From: Setophaga petechia
Lineage: Eukaryota > Chordata > Aves > Passeriformes > Parulidae
DNA length: 64,000 bases
Assembly: GCA_024362935.1 (NCBI GenBank)
Contig: JANCRA010000012.1
Location: 8,804,001-8,868,000 of the forward strand
Direction of reading: 5' to 3'
Position numbers and translations under genes: made by a program. Below, piece after piece: positions 56,896 through 64,000 of the stretch (its first letter is position 1; every line of letters begins with the position of its first letter). The notes under the pieces were generated by a model. The model was given only the letters and a program-made list of their open reading frames with translations, ran no database searches and had not been told where the DNA came from.

Positions 56896-59800
56896 CTTGA
56901 AAGAACAAAAAGACAACAGATTAAAATCATTCCTGCTTTATCAGATTAAGACATGACAGTTCTCAGCATGAAACTGAAATGAGAAACGTGAAGCACTTGG
57001 AATTCAGCTGAACTGGGGAGGCAGCCCTGAGGGAAATCCTCATTTCTGTGGGGACCTGGGCATCACAGTGGCTGCTCAGAGGAGATGTTGGTTGCTCTGC
57101 CACTATAAGAATTGTCTTTGCAGTTAGGAGAACAGGGATATTGAAAACATTCCTCTTCCAAAATAAATAAATTTCTTATTACCCTATAAATCTATCCAAA
57201 TTCCAGCTACCAGGGGTTAGTATGGGTAGTGTAACAAACAAACACATCCATAGCTGTAAGGACAGAACTTCTATCTTCAGCCATACTGAACAAGACCATT
57301 GTATACGTCTGTGCCTATTTTGTCATGTAGAGTTTCTCACCAGAGGCAGCAAACCCTGCTTAGGAGCACAGCATGCTACATACGTCTTCCAGACCACGCC
57401 AGCTCATCTGGACTGACCCAGGATCTGGAGATCCAGTGAGTCTTGGCTGCACACATTACTTCTCCATTTACACAATATGCTTTCTTCCAGGCTTGCTGTC
57501 CACTTTGCCATTAATAGAGTCAAGTACTGTGTGTTTCACACAAGTACATGATTTTCTCTTGTAGATAAAATATTGTTAAATTTGTGTTATTTAGTACACA
57601 TGGCTATCTCTCACTGTCAGAACGACTTCTGTCTCTATTCAGGTTTTATGGGTAATTTCTTGTACATTAAAAGCAAAATATCTTCTCCTTCAGTTCATTG
57701 CTACCTAGAGATAAGTGAAAAAATTGCTGTGTGTCCAGTGTGATCCCCTCACAGTCTAATTCATTGTATCTTGCTACAAAGAGAATCAGGAGCTATAATG
57801 GCACTTTCTGTAATTAAACAATAAGACAAACACAAGACCATTAAGGCTTGGAAAGAAACAGTGGTTACGTGTTACTAAATGTTGCAGTTTGTATCAGAAT
57901 TAATGGTTTGTGACACATTAGCACAATTTGAGCAAGTCAAGATGAAACTGGACCTCTTTACATGTTATTTTTTTCTGACTGCTTATAAGTCGGGCATGTT
58001 AAAGCAGCCCAGATCAGGAAACAGCTTCTGACCATCCCTTTTAATCATATTCAACAGATAATGGCCTGAGAATTATTAAATCTCATTTCCAAACCAGCAA
58101 CCTTTGATCCTCTAGGGTTTGCAATGAGTTGTGGAGAAGAGAGGGGAGGAGTGGGGAGCACACAATTCTCTGTTGTCACCACAGAGCTGTGTTAGAGCTT
58201 AATGTTTGTGTCAGGCATGACACAAATGCTGTGGCTCTGGATGAGTGTTTGGATGGGCTCAGATATCCTTGAGTCCAGTGTGATCAGGTTTGCTGAGAAA
58301 GGGAGCCCCAGCTGTCCTGCAGGAAGACTGGAAAGCAGCTCCTGCGGCAGCCTAGAGACTACCCATGTTTAATATATTACAAATGCAGTTACACAGGGAA
58401 AAAAGCAGGGATTTTGGAGCCCATTCCTCCAGATCTATAAATAGCAGGTGAGCTTGGACCTGGATCAAGCCGGCCTTGAGCAGCCTTGTGGATGGACTTA
58501 ATTGCACAGTAGGGTCCCACTTATTTGCCCAAATTGTACTGAAGTCTCCACGCCTGGTGTTTCCCATTAGCTCAACACATCCAACAGCTCTGAGCCAGCT
58601 AATAAGAAACACAAGTCACAGGCACTTTGGTGGAAATTGGCCAGATGAATCCACGCCTTGAAACAAGCCTGCCTTCTTCTGGATGATTTCTAGATCTATT
58701 GTTTCAGGCTTATTTTCAGATCTATTTTTTATAAACTTATTTAAGATTTTAATAAGTCTGATTGTCACATTTTACCAGCCCCTCATCTCCATGCTGGGGT
58801 CTCAGCCATTAGGCACAGGGCTGGGCATCCTAATTCCAGGCCAAGAATCAAAGTAAGGGGCTCAGGCAGGGGCTGTGTTTCAGGGGAATGAGGTAAGCCA
58901 GATCAATCCTCAGTAGAACAAAAATATTTTTCCTGTAATGAGCCCTGCTGCAGAACAGTGGCTGTCACCTGAGGAGCTAGATGAGCTCCCCAGCAGCTCA
59001 TCCTGAGGTTTATAGCTTTCACCTTATTTTTGCTTTTCCCGGCTGGTTAATCAGATATGCCCAGAGTTTGCATAGCCTGGTGACACAGTAGCTGTTGCCA
59101 GCTAATGGCCTTCCCTGCTCTCCCCAACAAGCAATGCCTGAGCCTTGGATAAACAGCAGCAGCACACTGTTGCTCAAAGGAATGAGGTTTGTGTAGGAGC
59201 CAGTAACTCACCCCCCCACTTCTCCAGGAAGAAGTTCAGGAGGTGAAGGCAACACTTCTGCAGTGACATTTATCTCCTGGCCATTTCCCAGACACGAGAT
59301 GGGTGAGACCATGTAGCTATGACACCACCAGACCAGGAAACTTGCAACACATTCCTTCTCCTCTCCCACCTTCCTATATCACATCCACACATTCCAGTTT
59401 AACAGAGGAGTAGTGAACAGTCTGACCCTCAGATGTGTGCTTTCAAGGGCTATAAGTATATTCTAGAAATATGAAAAGCCAGTGTCAAGCCATATTTAAA
59501 TCAACTAATCCAGTTTGTTTCCAGCTTAATATTCATATCCTCTGTTAATTGCTTTTTATTACCTGGGTCCCTGGCTTCTCCATCAAAGATAGTGTTTAGC
59601 TTTGTCATTGTCTGTGAAGAAACACAAAATGTAAAATGAAAACTGTGAATTAAGTTAATTCAGAAGGAGAAGCAGTAACTTGGAAATGGTGATTTACATG
59701 GATGGAGGTGGATTTGTGTGACTTGTCTATTGCATTCCTTTAGGCTGGGTTTTATTTAAACCAGTCCAATGGCAACACATTATACCACAGTCCAATGGCA

Positions 59801-62800
59801 ACAAGAGCCATTTTTGGTGTAGGTTTTCCTCACTAGATATTTAAAGGAGAATTAATAAGTTCTGACATGCTAAATGCCTCCATGTGTGTTACCACAAGAG
59901 GATCTCCTCCACTCAGAGTAAGCTTGGGAATCTCCTCTCCTCTCTGAAGCCTCTGGGGAGAGGGAGTTCACTAAACAAAGTGTCTTGCACAGACTCACAG
60001 AATATCCTGAGTTGGGAGAGATCCACAAGGACCCAGTCCAGCTCCTGGACCTGAGAGCATTCTGTCTATTTATGCAATTATGCAGCCTTTATGCAGTTTT
60101 GCCTATAAAAGGAAGGAGCCCTGAGACCAGGAGCAAAGAAACATCTCCAGCAGTGGAAACATCTATGACATTTGGCTGCAAACCATTTATCAAGGCCAAA
60201 CTCTTTACAGCCTTGGTGTGCTGGCACACCTTGCTGGTTGCAATCAGGTGGATCAGAGTTGGCTCCACAGGTCAGTGGAGTCCCAGCAGTACACTGGTGC
60301 CACCAGTGAAGCTGAGGCACTTGTTGTCCCACCTCTGCAGTGAGTGTCCCTGTCATTGTTGTGGGCACAGCCTGTCTGACCTCCCAAGTGCAGCATTTGG
60401 GCACCTGGAAGCAAAGGAGCCCTAGTGCAGGTGAACATCCCTCATACCCCTTGTTGCTTCCAAACACAGAGGCCAGCTGGGACATTGAAGTGTTTTGCAC
60501 CTGAGGGCAATCATTATTTCCTTGCCTATCATTTCTGTATTCTCTTTGGAAAACAGACACCATTCACAGAAAGGGTCCTATGGTCATATTGCACGATGGG
60601 GCTGGCAAAACTGGGGCTTCCTTTGAGGGCAGCAGTACTTACCACAGCTACTTCTTTCTTAGGCTTCTTCTTTTCTACGGAAAGGAAAATGCATATTGTC
60701 AATGATCAGAATTTTCTGATGGTGACTGTCAACATTAAAGTCAAGATTTCCTCAAAGAAATAGGCATTCTTACTACTCAAATGCTGAGACAACTTAAATG
60801 AGTCCTATTTCTTTTCAAATTCTGAGTGAGAATCCACAGTTGCCAGTGACTAATCAAAAGACCAGCCTTGAAAAGTCAGTAACGAATGAATAGTAATTTT
60901 ATTTAACAAATTTCCCTTTCTAAATAATATGAACAAATACAGAAATTCACCTTTGGGAATATCTGAACTAGAAATGCAGATTATTGTTTTACACAAATGC
61001 TTGTGGTTGGAAAGCTTGTGTCAAATATTGGCTTGGAGACAAAACATGGAAGAGCTGCATTTTCAGTCAAGTAAAATTCAGATTGAAGAACAGTTTGGTT
61101 GTGTGTGAATTTACCACGCTATTAGCTCATCCCACATGCAAACAAATACAGCAGCAGTGCCATGGGCATCTCAACAGCACGGATTTGTGGATGATACCCA
61201 ACCAGTTGCTATGATTTCTTCTCACTCACTCCTTGCCAATTTGTTTAATGGCCTTTCTTTGGAGAACTGTGCCTGGCCACAAATGCTTTCCCCAGCCATG
61301 TGTGCAAAACTCTGAGATGCTGCAGGTGGATCTCAGCCTGAGCACTGATGGGAAACCTGTTCTGTCTGGCCTTTGCTACCCAGCATTTGGGAATCAGTTT
61401 TTCAGAAAGCAAAAAGTGCTCACTTTTTGGAAATCAGCCAACACTGAAATGTCTCAAATTGGGCAACCAAGAGAACAGCTAATTTTGTGGGGTTTGTTGG
61501 CCTTGCATTTTTTTCCAATTGGGAGATACTGACTGAGGAAAGGGGAATTACAAAAGCAGGGTCCTACTCAGCCCATATGAGCAGTGTTTTCTAGCAGAAA
61601 TGTACTGGGACTAAAAAGAACAAGACTGCTTAAAAAAGCATGCTTTTCCATGTGTGATTTATCTCCCTGCTAGGTTATACAAACCCTTTAGAAAGCACTA
61701 ATACTTCAAAATCAATCTTTACATATGTGAAGTAATGGTGCCAAGGGAGCAAATGATCAGAGAAGTGGTCAGAAAAGTGATCAGAGAATGGGGAATTAGA
61801 GTGGACAGGACTCTTGAAGGTGTTATAGATGGCTGGGATTAATTTTTAACAGATAGCATATAAATTGTGTGTGAAAAATGCAGTCATTCTTTAGCATCTC
61901 TGCCAGAATATCAGACTACTCTGAATTTGGGTTTTGCCTAATAGTTAATAGATTTGAAGACTAAAAAGGCCATGAAATCGGGCCTTCCCATAATTGGCCA
62001 GGATTATCTAATCTCAGTAACTTTCTACTGTGTCGAATTTCTATCTAGAAATTAATTTACAGATTTTACACAGAATCATAAACAAGGTATTATTTTGGAG
62101 CATTAAAATATAGAAAATATGTACACACCTGGTGCATTTATCCTGTAATGAAAAGAAGATTAAGAATGTAGTTAACAAATGTCATGGTTTTCTCTACCAA
62201 AAAAAAAAATTTCTTTCACTTGGCAAGAAGGATGTGTTTCCTTGAGTTCCAAGATTTGCTTGATTTATTTGGTTGCTAATTTTGCTTTCACAGAAAGCCT
62301 GCATCATTTAATGCTGCTCTCAAACAGGAAAACAGTCCTGAGCATTGCTCTAACACTTCTTCAAGAAGGAATGCGCTTAAAATAATAAAGTCTTGTTGAT
62401 GATAACGTAATGGATTTATATAATCTGGAAAAATAATATTTTCAGATATTCTCATTTTGTTCCATCCTGGGAAGAAGGTCAATTTTTTGGGTCTGATATG
62501 CTCAGAGAATGCCTTTTAAAATATTTGAAACATTATCAATGTTTTTGAAAATATAGAAATTTCTTTTTAATCGGAGACCCTAGTTCCCAAAAAGTCATTT
62601 GCCCGATTAATAAATAATAGCAGTATCTTAGATTCACTTGTCATTTTTATCACAATCTTTTAATGTCTTGCACACACGATCTGAACTATAGTCACAGTAA
62701 TTTCGTAGTTCTTTACATTTAATGTAACTTCTAAATTGATGTCCAGATCCTCAGAAGACTTCTAGAAATCAATTTTTTTTAAATCCCAACCACTTAAAGG

Positions 62801-64000
62801 ACTGCTTATCTTTGTTTTGTGAAGTATAAAGTCAATTTAGAGGCAGTCTAAATTGGGCTCCAACCCACTGAGAAAACAGCCAGCAGGGAACTCTCCACTT
62901 CCCACAGTGACTCAGAGCTGATCCCAGGTGCTTCCATGCCTTTTGCCAAGCATGAACACTTAGAGGTAAGCTTTATGGGCCAGAGCCTTGTAACTGGCTT
63001 GGTAAAATTCCAGGAAATCTGCAGAAGTTTTGCCAGAACAATGAATTTGGCATGAGCACCAATATTTGCAAAGGACACTGGGATCTGTAGCTGAGAGAGA
63101 GGAAAATGCATCCACTAACTACCTAGATGGGAGCTCCCTCGGAGAGGGGGTCAAATACAAACCAAAATATTTGTGGTCAGCACAGTCTGGCGCAGGCTCC
63201 AGCTGAGCCTCATGAGCACAGCTGCCTTCAGAGGTTACAATTGCTAATTCCACTTCTACCTTCTGCTAATGTTAATGTTACTAAACTCATGAAAAAAAAA
63301 TGCCAGGGACACATTTCCTTGAGTTCATATCATTAACACCCATTAATATTGCTGTATTAGCATTTCCTGCAGTACAGCCATACTGCTAGAAAAGATGCAA
63401 AGCACGGATATCATCATGGCAGAAAGGCCTCAGCCATCTCTGTCACTGCCAGGTGGTGCTGGGAGTTCCCAGAGTGCCATTTGGGGACTCACAGAGGGGT
63501 GCTGTGTGCTTTCCCTGCCAGGGGGCAGCTGCTGTGGAGCTGTGTCAGCAGCAGGAGCCCCAGGTACAGCCATACTGCTAGAGAAGATTCAAAGCACTGA
63601 TATCATCACAGCAGAAAGGCCATCTCTGTCACTGCCAGGCAGTGCTGGGGCATGTCCAGAGTGCCATTTGGGGACTCACAGAGGGGTGCTGTGTGCCTTC
63701 CCTGCCGGGGGGCAGCAGCTACGGAGCCGTGTCAGCAGCAGGAGCCCCAGGTGGCCCAGCAGCCCGAGGAGCAGCAGAGCGCCGAGGGTGACCACGAACG
63801 GCACGTACCACGCTGATGGAGAGTACAGGTTCTCTCTTCTGGTCACAACAGTGAAGCCAGGCTTTTAAAACAAGACAGGATGAGTTCCTCAGGGCTGCAA
63901 ACTTACCCCAGCATCACCTTTCATCTGGCTGAACTTCTGCACTGAGGCAGCCCATCTTGCCCGGGGCCCAGCAGGTGACGGGCACAGGGAGGTGGAGGGA
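56642..64000 (-). CDS. CDHR3: Cadherin-related family member 3, C-terminal part (six coding exons; gene continues past the right edge)
   Basis: CDHR3 is an epithelial (ciliated airway) cadherin-like membrane protein; in humans it is the receptor for rhinovirus C. Minus-strand segments 63,907-64,000 (partial), 63,680-63,861, 62,129-62,142, 60,643-60,674, 59,563-59,611 and 56,642-56,895 join with consistent phases to 207 residues. They give a juxtamembrane ectodomain piece, the near-invariant LYSPSAWYVPFVVTLG entering a Leu-rich transmembrane helix, a Cys/Arg stop-transfer (RLRSCCPP), a Lys-rich stretch (KKKPKKE), the conserved LNTIFDGEARDPVTGRVYEF, and a Ser/Lys/Ala-rich tail ending QAKQG. Exon sizes of 14, 32 and 49 nt are remarkably small. 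The cadherin repeats lie outside the window. It converges with SYPL1, matching the human order as I recall it. Confidence 0.9.
56896..59562 (-). other. CDHR3 intron, last (2.7 kb)
   Basis: Phase 1, donor gtaata (59,562 downward), acceptor ttcaag. No other exon was recognised. Confidence 0.75.
59563..59611 (-). CDS. CDHR3: CDHR3 49-nt exon (conserved IFDGEA motif)
   Basis: The acceptor is ttcttcacag and the donor CCAG|gtaata. It encodes TMTKLNTIFDGEARDP plus one base. LNTIFDGEA.DP is the best-conserved cytoplasmic motif in the gene. Confidence 0.9.
59762..59803. repeat. Spaced 16-bp direct repeat with CCAAT
   Basis: CAGTCCAATGGCAACA occurs at 59,762-59,777 and again exactly at 59,788-59,803. 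It is probably a local duplication. Each copy carries a CCAAT pentamer. Confidence 0.8.
59991..60056 (-). mobile_element. Short CR1 LINE 3' fragment
   Basis: The plus strand reads TCACAGAATATCCTGAGTTG, then GAGATCCACAAGGACCCAGT and CCAGCTCCTGG. This is the antisense of the terminal CR1 3' UTR shared by many avian CR1 copies. It is only about 65 bp, with extreme 5' truncation, inside a CDHR3 intron. Confidence 0.75.
60643..60674 (-). CDS. CDHR3: CDHR3 32-nt exon (Lys-rich)
   Basis: The acceptor is cctttccgtag and the donor GTG|gtaagt. It starts with the last two bases of a split Glu codon and encodes KKKPKKEVAV. Its phases fit both neighbours, which is the main support given its small size. 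Confidence 0.78.
60675..62128 (-). other. CDHR3 intron (1.45 kb)
   Basis: Phase 1, donor gtgtgt, acceptor cgtag. No other feature was recognised. Confidence 0.7.
62129..62142 (-). CDS. CDHR3: CDHR3 14-nt microexon
   Basis: The exon is GATAAATGCACCAG between acceptor ttttcattacag and donor gtgtgtac. Its first base completes Leu from the transmembrane exon, it adds Ile-Asn-Ala-Pro, and its last base starts Glu with the next exon. Without it the transmembrane exon (ending phase 2) could not join the 32-nt exon (starting phase 1) in frame. The support is phase logic plus splice signals. A different unseen exon could serve instead. Confidence 0.6.
62143..63679 (-). other. CDHR3 intron after the transmembrane exon (1.5 kb)
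   Basis: Phase 2, donor gtgagt, acceptor cattacag. It includes most of a tandem duplication that copies the end of the preceding exon (separate entry). Confidence 0.75.
63372..63751. repeat. Tandem duplication of about 190 bp overlapping the CDHR3 transmembrane exon
   Basis: The units 63,372-63,563 and 63,564-63,751 are highly similar. Both contain TACAGCCATACTGCTAGA, TCTGTCACTGCCAGG, TTGGGGACTCACAGAGGGGT and GTCAGCAGCAGGAGCCCCAG. The right unit includes the last 72 nt of the transmembrane exon and its gtgagt donor. The left unit therefore carries a second copy of that exon end and donor (exon-like end at 63,493), but no acceptor of its own. Confidence 0.92.
63680..63861 (-). CDS. CDHR3: CDHR3 transmembrane exon
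   Basis: The exon is 182 nt, with acceptor gttttaaaag and donor CCTCT|gtgagt. It encodes PGFTVVTRRENLYSPSAWY, the hydrophobic helix VPFVVTLGALLLLGLLGHLG and LLLL, then the stop-transfer TRLRSCCPPAGKAHSTP. The acceptor has a purine-rich end (aaaag) and is weak. The helix is unusually Leu/Gly-rich. Confidence 0.9.
63907..64000 (-). CDS. CDHR3: CDHR3 juxtamembrane exon, partial (cut by the window edge)
   Basis: The donor GGG|gtaagt ends a 31-codon open stretch, RARWAASVQKFSQMKGDAG at its end. Its phase 0 matches the start of the transmembrane exon, and it is the only minus-strand frame without a stop here. Only 45 bp lie between it and the next exon. The identification rests on position, splice donor and phase. 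Confidence 0.6.

Larger units (their letters stand above)
59612..60642 (-). other. CDHR3 intron (1.0 kb)
   Basis: Phase 0, donor gtaagt, acceptor ttcacag. It contains a short CR1 end at 59,991-60,056 and a spaced direct repeat at 59,762-59,803. Confidence 0.75.

Noticed and set aside
60078..60563. 161-codon minus-strand open frame within a CDHR3 intron
   Set aside because: It partly abuts a CR1 fragment, shows no cadherin or tail similarity, and the flanking exons already join in phase without it.
63395..63868. 157-codon plus-strand open frame with an internal repeat
   Set aside because: It is antisense to the CDHR3 transmembrane exon and its tandem copy. The internal repetition simply mirrors the DNA duplication.

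Overview
The window is nuclear DNA of a vertebrate, almost certainly a bird and probably a songbird. It has intron-split genes with GT/AG boundaries, CR1 LINE 3' ends, and several retroviral LTRs, one of them of a type I recall from songbird genomes. Parts of three protein genes can be read with confidence, in the order NAMPT(+), SYPL1(+), CDHR3(-). From memory this is the same neighbourhood as human 7q22.3, where CDHR3 and SYPL1 also converge. The species is inference. No prokaryotic feature, CRISPR array, rRNA or recognisable tRNA was found.

Region by region: 1-10,975 holds the last four coding exons of NAMPT (169 residues) and a long 3' UTR with six AATAAA signals. 10,976-37,900 is a gene-poor interval. 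It contains a pentanucleotide satellite, three solo LTRs, an inverted pair of LTR plus internal-tail fragments of another endogenous retrovirus, a short CpG-dense patch, an ATT microsatellite, and a 42-bp minisatellite that abuts the SYPL1 start. 37,905-43,310 holds five SYPL1 coding exons and the 3' UTR, with a plausible frame-breaking cryptic exon inside one intron. 43,311-56,641 is intergenic, with an orphan CpG island that carries a 48-bp minisatellite and with CR1 remnants. 56,642-64,000 holds the last six coding exons of CDHR3 on the minus strand, covering the transmembrane segment and the cytoplasmic tail.

The genes are unrelated in function: NAMPT makes NMN in NAD salvage, SYPL1 is a four-pass vesicle membrane protein, and CDHR3 is an epithelial cadherin-like membrane protein. 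Their adjacency is conserved synteny and not an operon-like arrangement. I see no convincing undescribed molecular system. The most interesting items concern gene architecture. In CDHR3 they are a 14-nt microexon, a 45-bp intron, and a tandem duplication that copies the end of the transmembrane exon with its splice donor. In SYPL1 they are a candidate poison exon and an in-frame minisatellite beside the start codon.
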